Shown here piece after piece: positions 24,006 to 36,395 of a stretch of 64,000 nt of DNA. The translations under genes were made by a program, and so were the position numbers. Location: contig NC_090320.1 of the NCBI RefSeq assembly GCF_040869045.1, forward strand, positions 252,464,978 through 252,528,977, written 5' to 3'. The notes beneath the pieces were generated by a model, which saw only the letters and a list, made by a program, of their open reading frames with translations, searched no databases and had not been told where the DNA came from. Origin of the DNA: Eurosta solidaginis. Lineage: Eukaryota; Arthropoda; Insecta; Diptera; Tephritidae. Each line of letters opens with the position of its first letter. Position 1 is the stretch's first letter.

Positions 24006-26876
24006 ACAAGAAAGGATGGCCAAGTTCGAGTGTAACCGACATTACAAACTCAGTTGAGAGATATGGAGACAAAATAAGTGAAAATCACCATGAAGGAAAA
24101 TGAACCTAGGGTAACCCTGGTATGTGTTTGTATGACATGTATATCAAATGGAAGGTATTAAAGAGTATTTTAAGAGGGAGTGGGCCATAGGTCTATAGGT
24201 GGACGCCTTTTCGAGATATCGCCATAAATATGGACCAGGGGTGACTCTAGAATTTGTTTGTACGATATGGGTATCAAATGAAAGGTGTTAATGAGTATTT
24301 TAAAAGGGCGTGGACCTTAGTTCTATAGGTGGACGCATTTTCGAGATACCACCATAAAGGTGGACCAGGGGTGACTCTAGAATTTTTTTGTACCATATGG
24401 GTATCAAATGAAAGGTGCTAGTGTTGGCCTTAGTTGTATAGGTGGACGCCTTTTCGAGATATCGCCATAAAGATGGATTAGGGGTGACTCTAGAAGAGTA
24501 TATTAAAAGGGCGTGGGCTTAGTTATATAGGTGGACGCCTTTTCGAGATATCGCCATAAAGACGGACCAGGGGTGACTCTAGAATTTGTTTGTACCATAT
24601 GTGTATCAAATGAAAGGTGTTAATGAATATTTTAAAAGGACGTGGACCTTAGTTCTATAGGTGGACGCCTTTTCGAGATATCGCCATAAAGGTGGACCAG
24701 GGGTGGCTCTATAATGTGTTTGTACGATATGAGTATGAAATTAAAGGTTAATGAGGGTTTTAAAATGGAGTAGTGGTAGTTGTATTGAGAAGACGTTTTC
24801 GAGATATCGACCTAAATGAGGTCCAGGGTGACCCAGAAATTCGTCTGTCGGGTACCGCTTATTTATTTATATATGCATGTAATACCACGAACAGTATTCC
24901 TGCCAAGATTCCAAGGGCTTTTAATTTGGCCCTGCAGAACTTTTTCATTTTCTTCTACTTAATATGTTAGTTGCTTTGACGATTCGGCGGGCGAATAGTT
25001 TTTTTGCTATTATATTATTTAAGTGGACTGTGTGTTAATTTAGAGAGGGAGGTTGCTATGCACCTGTTACACCTTGTATTTATTCATTGGGGGCCAGCAC
25101 TGGGGGTCTCCAAGGTATTGGCTGCGGGTTGAGCCACCTTATTTTGCTTTGAAAAACCCCTCATTGGGATAAAAAACTTAAACTACGTCTTTAGAATATT
25201 TCACTAACCAGTTGAGAATTACAAGCACACTCAATGGCTAATGAAACAAACGAACGAAAAATGTTCATAGTTTAAGTCACTTAAACACGCCCATTTTACA
25301 AAGTTTTTTTCTAAAGTTATATTTTGCGTCAATAAACCAATCCAATTACCATGTTTCATCCCTTTTTTCGTATTTGGTATAGAATTATGGCATTTTTTCA
25401 TTTTTCGTAATTTTCGATATCGAAAAAGTGGGCGTGGTCATAGTCGGATTTCGGCTATTTTGTATACCAATACAAAGTGAGTTCAGATAAGTACGTGAAC
25501 TGAGTTTAGTAGAGATATATTGATTTTTGCTCAAGCTATCGTGTTAACGGCCGAGAGGAAGGACAGACGGTCGACTGTGTATAAGAACTGGGCGTGGCTT
25601 CAACAGATTCCGCCTTTTTCCACAGAAAACAGTTATCGTCCTAGAATCTAAGCCCTTATCAAATTTCACAAGGATTGGTAAATTTTTGTTCGAATAATGG
25701 CATTAAAAGTATCCTAGACAAATTAAATGAAAAAGGCCGGAGCCACGCCCATTTTGAAATTTTCTTTTATTTTTGTATTTTGTTGTACCACATAATTACT
25801 GGAGTTGAATGTTGATATATTTTACTTATATAATGTAAAGGTATTAACTTTTTTTTTTACTTTGACTTTAAAATTTTTTTTTTTTAAGTGGGTGTGGTCG
25901 TTCTCCGATTATGCTATTTTTTATTAGGCATACATATAGTAATAGCAGTAAAATTCCTGCCAAATTTCATCATGATATCTTCAACGACTGCCAAATTACA
26001 GCTTGCAAAACTTCTAAATTATAAATAAAAAATAAATGTAAGGCGCGATAACCTCCGAAGAGATCTAAGGCCGAGCTTCTTTTCCAATTTGCGTCGTGCT
26101 CCTCTTGATTTTCCTTACAAATTGGCCGGACCTACATGTTTTATTCTGACTCCGAACGCCATCTGCAAGACAGATGAGTTTTCACAGAAAGCTTTTTCAT
26201 GGCATCAATACACCCGGAGCGCTTGCCAAACACTGCCGAGGGGCGACCCCGCTTAGGAAAATTTTCTTCTAATTGAAAAATCTTATTTCTAAAATTTTGA
26301 TGTTGCTTTGTCCGGTGTGTGAACCCAGGGCATAAGGTGTGGTAGGCGGAGCACGCTACCATCACACCACAGTGGCCGCCTGTCTAAAATCTAAATTGTT
26401 CTAATGAATCTTCTAAATTACTTTCTTTTAAAAGTGGGCGGTGCCACGGCCATTGTCCAAAATTTCACTAATTTTCTATTTTGTGTCATAAGTTCAACTC
26501 ACCTACCAAGTTTCATCGCTTTATCCGTCTTTGGTAATGAATTATCGCACTTTTTCGGTTTTTCGAAATTTTCGATATCGAAAAAGTGGGCGTGGTTATA
26601 GCCCTATATCGTTCATTTTAAATAGCGATCTGAGATGAGTGCCCATGCACCTACATACCAAGTTTCATCAAGATACCTCAAAATTTACTCAAGTTATCAT
26701 GTTAACGGACGGACGGATGGACGGACGGACATGGCTCAATAAAATTTTTTTTTCTATACTGATGATTTGATATATGGAAGTCTATATCTATCTCGATTCT
26801 TTATACCTGTACAACCAACCGTTGTCCAATCAAAGTTAATATACTCTGTGAGCTCTGCTCAACTGAGTATAAAAAG
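24006..26876 (+). mobile_element. HINE-A, full-length copy carrying a SINE
   Basis: It starts ACAAGAAAGGATGGCC with a mutated hairpin (TTCGAGTGTAACCGA) and ACTCAGTTGAG. Six or so 128-bp units (24170-24790) follow, then two related spacer modules, each ending with ...ATCGTGTTAACGG or ...ATCATGTTAACGG and a GGACAGACGG-type tract (near 25545 and 26690). The end is CTCAACTGAGTATAAAAA at 26859-26876. The SINE at 26020-26380 separates the two modules. Confidence 0.7.
26020..26380 (-). mobile_element. tRNA-derived SINE (copy S3) nested in HINE-A
   Basis: Same family and order of blocks as 328-683: AAGGCGCGATAACCTCCGAA at the left, GCGGAGCACGCTACCATCAC (the A-box complement) at the right. It is inserted after GCTTGCAAAACTTCTAAATT of the HINE-A spacer. 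Flanking duplications are not obvious, since extra TCTAAA-rich sequence lies on the right side. Confidence 0.8.
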
Positions 26877-27639
26877 GTTGCAAATAAACACCTTGCTAAA
26901 ACATACTAATCTTTATCCGTGGTTTTGCAAACAGTGCTTTTACGTTGTAAATAAAATAGGGTACCAACAACTCGTGAGGTTTATTGTGTGAACACGCGGC
27001 AAACGACTAGTGTAGAAAACACTACACGGAAGTCAATTTTTACTTTGTTTTTAAAGTCGAAAACTCAGCAAATGGTCGTAAACATCGAAAGTTGATCAAA
27101 AAATTTCGGAAGTATGAAACTGGCATTTCTTATCCGGATTTCTGGAATCGGCTATTTCCGAGTCCTGTTGCCTTTTAAGAACCGTTTTTTTTTTGTTACG
27201 GGACTTTTTTAACATTCGAGAACTTTTATTTACTGGGTACTTTTGGGAAATAGAAATTTTTTGATCCTAGATTTTCAGTGGGTAGCTATTTGAGAACATA
27301 ATAGTTTCTAAAACCGGTTACCGTTTGTAACCAGGTGCCGTTTGTAACGTGGAAGTTTTTTCTATTTTTTATAACCAGGTACTTTTGTGGATCAGATTTC
27401 ATTTTTAAGAAGCGGGTACATTTTTAAGAATCGCTGTATTGTTGACTGATTGTACTCACATCTTATCATACATGGTAGATTTGCTTCAACACTGCACTAC
27501 AGTGTAGTGAATACACTTACAGTTACGCCTTAGCTTACATCCTAGGTTCCTCAAAACAGTTATTCAAGATGCTTACCCATCAAAATTTATTTCCAAAGAG
27601 GAGAGTGTGGTAGGCGAAATAGTTCATAAATAATCTTGA
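26877..27639. other. no recognisable gene
   Basis: Loose GTTTGTAACCAGGTNC and GGTTACCG phrases recur at 27180-27420 but I cannot define a unit. No coding signal. Confidence 0.35.
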
Positions 27640-27990
27640 AACAATCCCGCATATAATCCCTAGGTAGTTCCGAAAGTAATTCCGAAATAATACCGAAAAA
27701 GTCCGATATATTTCTTAAAACAATTCGGAAATTACAAAATTTCAACCCCGAAACAATTTAAGGATATTATAAAAACAGTCTGTAAAAGGTCTTCAAAGGT
27801 TTCACAATGATGCCTTTATTAATCCCGAAACTACTCCAAAATATTACTGATATTATTTCGAGGACAATGCTTAAACTAATCGCAGATTGTCTTAAAAAGA
27901 GGTTCGATAAATTTTTCCAAATGATCGCGGATCAATACGCAAAAATATTCCCGATTCTAAATCATCTCATTTGTAATGCGATTGGCCTGA
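27640..27990. repeat. degenerate CCGAAA-rich repeat tract
   Basis: Phrases of the type AATTCCGAAATAATACCGAA and AATCCCGAAACTACTCC repeat with variable spacing, resembling 20344-20620. The open frame at 27807-28025 lies partly in it and is treated as spurious. Confidence 0.4.
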
Positions 27991-28119
27991 AATTCGGTAA
28001 AGGGGTACCTCTTCCATCAAGTTAATATTTAAGATAAATATTTGGGATACAAAAAATACTACTCATGATTCGGTTGTTTGAAATTTAGTAAATTATTTGA
28101 GATACTTTTTTCGCCAAGT

Positions 28120-28380
28120 TGGAAGATAGAAAGGTAAAGAGAGCAAAAAAAAATGTAGAGAAGAAGAGGTAAAAGTAAGGAGTATCATCGGGAAGGGAGT
28201 GGCACATTTTCCGAACAGAAGAAAGAGGAAGACGGAGAGGAAACACGGTGATAGGGATAAGGAGAACAGTTTAGAGGAAGAGAAAGTAGAACTGGAAAAA
28301 AGAAGTTAAGGGAAAGTTAGAAGGAAATTAAGTGCTATAATTATAAACTATGGAAAAGAAAAAGGAAGACATTTAGTAAA
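28120..28380. repeat. purine-rich tract
   Basis: About 250 bp with strong A/G strand bias (GAGAAGAAGAGGTAAAAG and similar) without a fixed period. Confidence 0.6.
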
Positions 28381-28656
28381 GCTTAGTACTTTTGCTACCG
28401 TTGCGTATTCTAAATCAAAGTCCTATGTTTTGGAAAGAGGGCTCCTAGGATACAATTACTATTCGGTTACTATTAACGTATTGGTCTACAACTTTGTTAA
28501 GAAAAGCTCTTAAATTTCGCTGTAAAAAATATATACTTAAAACAGATACGTAGCTCATCCATTTCTGATAAATTAAAGAATAAAATTTTAAGATTTTATA
28601 CACTACGCGCAGCATCCCTGAAATCGAACGAAAACTTGGTTATGTAGCGGCAAGAA

Positions 28657-28885
28657 GTGTGATTGCATGAGTCGTAAATCAACTGCACTTCAAACTTTTT
28701 CTATTGAGCATGTTTATGATTTCACCACACATTTAGCGCCTTACACCTGTTGAAGTAGGCACACGTCAAATTGTGTGAGTCGTAAATCGGCTGCACTTCG
28801 CTTATTCCATTAACGAATTGGTTTCGTGTGCGTTGTTGGTACAACCATACATTGAGCGCCTTACACCGGTTCAATTAGGTACACG
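28657..28885 (+). repeat. two-copy tandem repeat, unit about 110-120 bp
   Basis: TGAGTCGTAAATC...CTGCACTTC occurs at 28668 and 28776, and GCGCCTTACACC.GTT...TAGG.ACACG at 28737 and 28856. The two units differ by several substitutions and small indels. Origin unknown. Confidence 0.65.
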
Positions 28886-30790
28886 AGAAAATAAAAAAAG
28901 GGGAAAAGGGACCAATTGGTGCTATCGCATATGTATGGTGATATTATTTGAACTTTAAACCAGGCAGAAACCATTAAATGAAGTCGCGCTCGTGTTAAAA
29001 TGAATGAAAACTAAATAAATCGCCTCAAAAGACAACTTAAAACAAATGAACTGATGCAGAATATATATTTAACCATTTTTGTGTTGCCTCGTGTTTTACA
29101 CTTTAAACACTTTTTTCACTCCGCTAATAACTACAATTTTCCACCTGAAACTAAAAGATGTAGCTGCAATCACCACGAAGGCAATAAATGAACAATTCAA
29201 AAAGTTTCACTGCATTTCACCGCTATACTTGGTAAATGAAACTTGTTGTTATGGTACTCATTGACCTTGTTGTTGTTAACATTTAATGGGATGCAGGTAC
29301 ACTAACAGAGATGGAAATGACAGCAAACTTTGCTCAATGCCTTCATTTGTTTGTTTTAGTTTTTACTAAATATTGCTATACAAGAGTTAAATAAGCAGCT
29401 AGATATTTGAAAAATTCAAAACAACTAAACCTAAAAAGAAAAAAGAAATAGTAAATATAAACCTAACGGCGTAAATTTGAAAGGGCGGCGAGTAAATATG
29501 CAAACGAACTTTCGTATATAAAACGCTGGCAAGATAAACTTTTAATTTGCAATGTAATCGTATGCCAATAAATATTCATGGTCCAATGAAATTAGCATAC
29601 CAGAGACCAACGTCAGTAGGTTGCTGAGTTACTACTTTTTGTATAAAAGTGTAAAGTTTACGATACCCATTGCAATTGCAAGACTTAAACTTTGACTTGC
29701 TGATTGCCAGTGCATTCAAAAATGAATTGAGCCAAGGCGGTTAAGCGAAAAAGCGATTTACTAACTGCAATATAAAAGTCGCGCTAAGTTGCTGATGAGA
29801 AAAGAAAAGAAGTCAAGGTAAGGTGAAAAGAATCGAATGTTGGAAATGTCCGCACTAAAATTTTACGAAACTTCTAAAACTAATAGCCTTGGTATCAGGA
29901 CATGGTTGACATACACGCGCACGATTTTATACTCGTTTGGTCTTTTGAGCGCATACTGACAATTTTGTAAACCTGCTCGCTGTCAATGAAATATTTTTAG
30001 TATATTAAGACAGCGACCTCCACGCAGCCAGCAACAAATCAACCCAACAACTGTACCTTGAACAACAACATCTTTGAGGAGACAACTTCGCCTCAAGTGC
30101 TGTCATTGCTATATATTAACAGTTTACCAAGAAAATAACCAAGATAATAAGTAGAAAAACAAAAAAAAAAAGAAACATAAAACGTAAGACAAACTAAGTA
30201 AACAACCACACTGCCATTACTCATAGTGGTTCACGAGTAAATAAAAAACGCAAACAACTCGGGCTTGACCAGCCAAAAAAAAAAGTTAAATCAAGGACAA
30301 ATAAGAAAACAAATTATGATTGCTCGTAATAAACTTTTGAAGGAAAGCTTAAGTTGCTGCTCCCCCGAGATGATGAGATGTTGTTGATTTTTGATGATGG
30401 TAAGAAAGTGGTCGACAATTTTATAGTTTACCGTGGGATAAATGTAAATAATGTAATATATACCAAGCACTGTCTTAAAATTGGTATAGCTAGCCCTCAC
30501 GGTTTGCTTAACAAACAAAGAGGTCAAAGAGCATTTTAACGAGCGAGAACACGTTCGCTGCCATGGGAGTTTATATGGCTGATTACAAATTATTTGAGGA
30601 TTGAGGGGGAGCGAAGTGTGTATAATTAAACGACATTTTTTATGACAAATATTCACGCTCGTTGACGGATGTAATAAAAATGATACTTCAATGATGAGGG
30701 ATAAGTTAATCGAAGTAGGGTCATTGTGGTTAAGCTTTTTCTTAAGCAGCGGCTTACGGAGGCAAGGGCAAAATAAAAGAAACCAGATCA
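28886..30790. other. longest apparently unique stretch; no gene called
   Basis: No repeat family of this window is visible here. TATA-like boxes occur at 29514 (CGTATATAAAACGC), 29641 (TGTATAAAAGTG) and 29770 (AATATAAAAGTC), without an adjoining domain-bearing frame. The 166-codon minus-strand frame at 30291-30791 has no recognisable motif, is low in complexity, and overlaps no splice-like structure I can support. Confidence 0.35.
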
Positions 30791-32886
30791 AACAAGTAAG
30801 GAAGGCTAAGTTCGGGTGTAACCGAACATTACATACTCAGTTGAGAGCTATGGAGACAAAATAAGGAAAATCACCATGTAGGAAAATGAACCTAGGGTAA
30901 CCCTGGAATGTGGTTGTATGACATGTGTATCAAATGGAAGGTATTAAAGAGTATTTTAAGGGAGAGTAGGCCATAGTTCTATGGATGGACGCCATTTAGA
31001 TATATCGCCATAAAGGTGGACCAGGGTTGACTCTAGAATTTGTTTGTACGATATGGTTGATACCCATATGATATGAAAGGTGGTAATGAGTATTTTAAAA
31101 GGGAATGGACTTTAGTTCTATAGGTGAACGCCTTTTCGAGAAATCGCCATAAAGGTGGACCAGGGTGACTCTAGAATATGTTTGTACGATATGGGGATCT
31201 AATGAAAGGCGTTAATGAGTATTTTAAAAGGGAGTGATCCTTAGTTCCATAGGTGGACGCCTTTTCGAGATGTCGCCATAAAGGTGAACCGAGGGTGACT
31301 CTAGAATGTTTGTACGATATGGGTATCAAACGAAAGATGTTACTGAGCATTTTAAGAGGGAGTGGGCATTAGGTCTATAGGTGGACGCCTTTTCGAGATA
31401 TCGCCATTAGGGTGGGCCAGGGGTGACTCTAGAATGTGTTTGTACGATATGGATATCAAATTAAAGGTATAGGGTTTTAAAAGCGAGTGGCCCTTAGATG
31501 TATATGTGAAGGCGTTTTCGCGATATCGAACAAAATGTGGAACAGGGTGATCCAGAAAATCATCTGTCGGGTACTGCTAATTTATTTATATATGCAATAC
31601 CACGGACAGTATTCCTGCCAAGATTCCAAGGGCTGTTGATTTCGCCTTGTAGAACTTTTTCATTTTCTTCTACTTAATATGGTAGGTGTTACACCCATTT
31701 TACAAAGTTTTTTCTAAAGTTATATTTTGCGTCAATAAACCAATACAATTACCATGTTTCATCCCTTTTTTCGTATTTGGTATAGAATTATGGCATTTTT
31801 TTCATTTTTTGTAATTTTTGATATCGATAAAGTGGGTATGGTTATAGTCGGATTTCCGCCATTTTTTATACCAAGGTAAAGTGAGTTCAGGTAAGTACGT
31901 TGACTAAGTTTAATAAAGATATATGGGTTTTTGCTCAAGCTATCGTGTTAACGGCCGAGCGGAAGGACAGACGGTGGACTGTGTATAAAAACTGGGCGTG
32001 GCTTACACCGATTTCGCCCATTTTCACAGAAAACAGTTATCGTCATAGGGTCTATGCCCCTACCAAATTAAAAAGGATTGGTAAATTTTTGTTCGACTTA
32101 TGGCATTAAAAGTATTCTAGACAAACTAAATGAAAATGGGCGGAGCCACGCCCATTTTGAAATTTTATTTTATTTTTGTATTTTGTTGCATCATATCATT
32201 ACTGGAGTTGAATTTTCATTTAATTTACTTATATACAATAAAGATTTAAAATTTTTTGTTAAAATTTGACTTTTAAAAAAAATTTATTTAAAAAGTGGGC
32301 GTGTTCTTCATCCGATTTTGCTAATTTTTATGTAGTATATATATAGTAATAGCAGTAACGTTCCTGCCAAATTTCATCATGATATCTTCAATGATTGCCA
32401 AATTACAGCTTGCAAAACTTTTAAATTACCTTCTTGTAAAAGTGGGCGGTGCCACGCCCATTGTCCAAAATCTTACTAATTTTCTATTCTACGTCATAAC
32501 GTCAACCCATCTACTAAGTTTCATCGCTTTATCCGCCTTTGGCAATGAATTATCGCATCTTTTCGGTTTTTCGGGATTTTCGATATCGAAAAAGTAGGCG
32601 TAGTTATAGTCCGATATCGTTCATTTTAAATAGCGATCTGAGATGAGTGCCCAGGAATCTACATACCAAATTTCATAAAGATACCTCAAAATTTACTCAA
32701 GTTATCGTGTTAACGGACAGACGGACGGACGGACGGACATGGCTCAATCAAATTTTTTTTCGATCCTGATGATTTTGATATATGGAAGTCTATATCTATC
32801 TCGATTTCTTTATACCTGTACAACCAACCGTTATCCAATCAAAGTTAATATACACTGTGAGCTCTGCTCAACTGAGTATAAAAAAA
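30791..32886 (+). mobile_element. HINE-A, complete 2.1-kb copy without nested SINE
   Basis: The reference copy for the window. Start AACAAGTAAGGAAGGCTAAG, hairpin TTCGGGTGTAACCGAA, subterminal ATACTCAGTTGAG, about five 128-bp units, two related spacer modules (TTAACGG followed by GACGG repeats at about 31945 and 32708, about 763 bp apart), end CTCAACTGAGTATAAAAA. The 13-bp subterminal repeats are perfect inverses. No coding capacity. Confidence 0.75.
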
Positions 32887-32937
32887 GGTTCTGTAGAAGG
32901 AAAAGCGAAAGACAAAGTAGCAAAAAGAAAAAACAAA

Positions 32938-33360
32938 AACAAGTAAGGACGGGACTGTCTTCGGCTGTGCCGAAGACTTCTTACCTTTCATGAATAGGGC
33001 TGAAGAATCCCATTCGTAATAGCCAAATAATCGGCTGTATAAAATAAGAAATATGTAGAAAACAGTTGTACATACCTAAACGATGTTTAAGATATGTGAA
33101 TATAAATTAAAAGATAGGTAGATAGTTTGTGTGAGGATGCAAAGTTTCACGTTTTTTGTGGTCTGCATATAAAAACAATGGCCACGAATCACTTATTTCA
33201 ACAATATATGACGTAAGCGTAAGTTTTTGATGAAATTTGATGAAGATGATGTTTCTAGCCGTAAAAAAGGGGGCAGAAATTACAGTTTATATGGGGTATA
33301 CAATATATATACCAGCGATCTCTATGATTTTTTCAGACAAAAATACATGCTATATAAATT
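32938..33360 (+). mobile_element. HINE-B, 5' part only
   Basis: The AACAAGTAAGGACGGGACTG start, the hairpin CTTCGGCTGTGCCGAAG and the first internal unit match the inverted copy at 34700-35984. Homology stops near 33355, where BEL/Pao pol sequence begins. Confidence 0.7.
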
Positions 33361-33885
33361 ACCATTGCCATCGTTAAATATAGGTGACGCCAGCTTGAAA
33401 ACTTCACAGCGTTAATTAAGGGTTGCATTTCTTCCTGTTTGGTTATATGCAGGATAAAATGCCGTAGTTCATTATGTTCAATTTGTTCAAGGTCGTTGCA
33501 TTTTGGCCACTCGGTCTGATCGAAAGATAAGAATTCTGGCCCACGCATCCAGAGGTCGGAACGTTTTTGCCCGCTGAGTTTTGTGGCTGGGTCATCAGGG
33601 TTTAATTTTGATGGAACCCAACGTCAATTGGGGGCGTTTTTCGCCTCCAGTTCTTCACCTACCCTATGCTTTACTTACTGTTTGAAATTCCTCGGGTCAA
33701 TGCGCAGCCACTTTTGCACTGTTTTTGAGTCTAACCAAAAGAACGGAGCATGGATACTCGTAACGGCTCATCACGTTGGCTGCCAATCCTACGCCGAACA
33801 CAGAAGCTTGTAGTTCGAGCCGCGGTATAGATACAGGCTATAGTGGTGCTACTTTAGATTTAGCGACGACGATGATTGTATCGAC
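33333..33885 (-). pseudogene. BEL/Pao pol remnant (RNase H to integrase junction)
   Basis: Minus-strand frames give, in order, AKSKVAPL-stop-PVSIPR then LELQASVFGVGLAANVM, a frameshift, FWLDSKTVQKWLRIDPRNF, a stop, WVPSKLNPDDPATKLSGQ, then MRGPEFLSFDQTEWP and LINAVKFSSWRHLYL. This is the RNase H to pre-integrase layout of BEL/Pao Pol (DSKTV.W, NPxDxATR/K, GPxFL...WP, FSSW.RL). Stops and a frameshift make it dead. Protease, RT and most of integrase are missing, so gag is joined to RNase H by a large deletion. Confidence 0.75.
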
Positions 33886-33942
33886 TTCACTTTTATACAA
33901 TACTTTTAAGTGATTTACCTTTTGAGTGTATACGCAAGGTTA

Positions 33943-34665
33943 TTATAAGAACACATGAGTATTTGATAGTTGTTTTTTTCGCATGGGTGGTGCCGTGTTT
34001 TGATTATGTTCGGAACATGGATATGTGCCACTTGTTGGTAAGCTGCTTTTATGAGGAAGCTTGTGGGGTTTCGATTTACAGCCATCGACTCCACATTCTT
34101 TACTCGAATAACACTTTCGGCGATGCAAGTTTAGACACTGGCGGCACAATTTGTTGGCCTTCGGAATAATCCACTTACATTGCAAATTGAGTTTACTAAA
34201 TTCTGTACACGCTTGAATATTTTGATCACTGCAGCCGCATACAACACATCCAACCTTATTGTGGTTTTCACTATTCCATTGCATATGTGTATTCATTACA
34301 CCACTTCTTTTTGATACTCGTGGGGTGGCCACCTTGCTCGCAGCGTCGGCTATTTGGAAAATCCAACTGCTAAATGCTTTAATAATTGGTACTTGCTCGT
34401 CACGCTGTAACATTGCACAATTTAACTTATGCTGATTTGGGAGCTTGTCGACGAACTCCTTTGCCAACATTGGATTATTTAAATGTGCCTCCATATGGCA
34501 GGCTTCCATAGTGGAGCAGGTGTTTTGTACGCATAAAGCGAAATCGATGAGACTTTCTAGTTTTTCTTTCAGCGCTGGAATCACCCCGGCCTTCTCTACT
34601 AATGATCCTAATATATGCTCTGGACGTCAGAAACACATTTTAAGTGTCCGAATTATTCCAGGTAC
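33943..34665 (-). pseudogene. BEL/Pao gag remnant with zinc knuckles
   Basis: An open run of 213 codons (34584-33943) plus further homologous codons upstream (RPEHILGSLVEKAG) beyond one stop. The N-terminal part (LIDFALCVQNTCSTMEA) is the helical Gag region. The C-terminal part has CVVCGCSDQNIQACTEF, LCRQCLNLHRRKC and CGVDGCKSKPHKLPH, the cysteine-histidine arrangement of BEL/Pao Gag that binds RNA. Its first codon in the open run is GTG, so no native start is present. The open frame ends shortly after the knuckles, with pol remnants following on the same strand. Probably non-functional. Confidence 0.75.
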
Positions 34666-34699
34666 CATTGAGGGCAGCAGTAATTTGTAACGTACTGTT

Positions 34700-35984
34700 T
34701 TTATACCTTTCATGAAAATGAAATGGTATATAAATTTCGTCACGAAACCGAAAATTGTAAGTCCTTAAAGGAAAATAGATTAAGTATACCGAAATAATCA
34801 GGTTGAAGAGCTGAGTTGATTTAGCCATGTCCGTCTGTCCGTCTGTCCATCTGTCTGTTTGTATGCAAACTAGTCCCTCAATTTTTGAGATATCTTGATA
34901 AAATTTGGTGAGCGGGTATATTTGGGTGTCCGATTAGACATTTGTCGGAACCGACCGGATCGGACCACTATAGCATATATACAACCGATTTTTCAGAAAA
35001 AGAGGATTTTTGTAATATCTTACCCAATTTAACAGATTGAAGCTTCAAACTTCACCATATACTTTCGTATATTGCACGTATTGTTGCCTGAAAAAATTGA
35101 TGAGATCGGTGTTATATATAGTATATATCCCCCACAACCGATTGTTCAGATAAGGAACTTTTCGTAATTACTGCCCTATTTTAAGAGCTAGAGGCTTCAA
35201 ATTTCACCGATTGCTTACGTATATAGCACATATTGTTGTCTGAAAAAATCATGAAGATCGGTGGTATATATAGTATATATATGGTGGTATATATAGTATA
35301 TATATGGTGGTATATATATTATATATATATAGTATATATATATATATATTTTCGCAAATTTTAGCCCCATTTTAACTGCTAGAAGCTTCAAATTTCACCG
35401 AATACTTACGTATATAGCATATATTGTTGTCTGAAAAAATCATAGAGATCGGTTGTATATATAGTATATATCTCATACAACCGATTGTTCAGATAAGAAA
35501 CTTTTCGCAATTTCTACCCCATTTTAACAGCTATAAGCTTCAAATTTCACCGATTGCTTACGTATATAGCATATATTTTTGTCTGAAAAAATCATTGAGA
35601 TCGGTGGTATATATATTATATACCCCATATAAACTGTATTTTTTTGCCCCTTTTTTACGGCTAGAAGCTTCAAAATGCATCAAGTTTCATCAAATAGTTA
35701 CGTTTACGTCATATATTGTTGAAATACGTTATTCGTAGTCATAGTTTTTACACGCAGACCACAAAAAACCTCAAACTTTGCATCCTCACACAAAGTACCT
35801 ACCTATTTTTTATTTTATATTTATCTTAAAATCGTTTAGGTATGTAGATCTATTCATTATGTATTTCTTATCTTATACATCCGATTATTGGAGATTACGA
35901 ACGGCATAAGATTATTTTTCAGCCCCATTCATGAAAGGTATGAAGTCTTCGGCACAGCCGAAGACAGTCCCGTCCTTACTTGTT
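34700..35984 (-). mobile_element. HINE-B, complete inverted copy
   Basis: Minus strand: start AACAAGTAAGGACGGGACTG at 35984, hairpin CTTCGGCTGTGCCGAAG, subterminal repeat, about five units of near 150 bp (GAGATCGG...TATATAGTATATAT), a TA-rich expansion at 35270-35350, a (GACA/GACG) tract at 34828-34860, and the end TTCATGAAAGGTATAAAAAC at about 34698. With 32938-33360 it makes an inverted pair around the BEL remnant. Confidence 0.75.
35270..35352. repeat. TATATAGTATATATATGGTGG short tandem repeats
   Basis: Three close repeats of a phrase of about 22-25 bp merge into an AT dinucleotide run. This is a local expansion inside HINE-B. Confidence 0.8.
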
Positions 35985-36395
35985 TAGCTTGCTTTAATAA
36001 ATTGTGTCAGCACTTTTCAAATGCTTCTATACGCGTTGTTCTAAAAATATTTTTTTTTGTTTACCACGCACTTATGTTTGAATTTAAAAAGGCTCTAACC
36101 ATGACTGACGATGTTACTTATAGTTGTACAATTATGGCGTGATTCTTAACTAACAGTATGTATATGAGTTATTTTGTTGGATTTTGATCCATAATGGAAA
36201 TGAAAATTTAGCTGCACAAAAGTATGGATGTATGTTTCTATGATACATGCTGATTAAATAAAAGAAAACATGAAAACAACTATACCCCGCAGTATCTTAA
36301 GCAAGTATAACCAGCTGCAACAATAATTTTTTTGTCAAATTTTATTTTTTTTATTTTCCTTTATATTAGGTTGGTTGAATGTTTGTCCATATTTT
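35985..36395. other. no recognisable feature
   Basis: AT-rich spacer between HINE-B and the family C tandem repeats. Confidence 0.35.

Noticed and set aside
29500..29800. promoter of a host gene with several TATA-like boxes
   Set aside because: TATAAAA-like strings are expected in AT-rich DNA and no credible reading frame follows.
30291..30791. 166-codon minus-strand ORF as a host gene
   Set aside because: No recognisable domain, biased composition (I, L, K, S), no supporting splice or conservation evidence, and its right end touches the HINE-A start.
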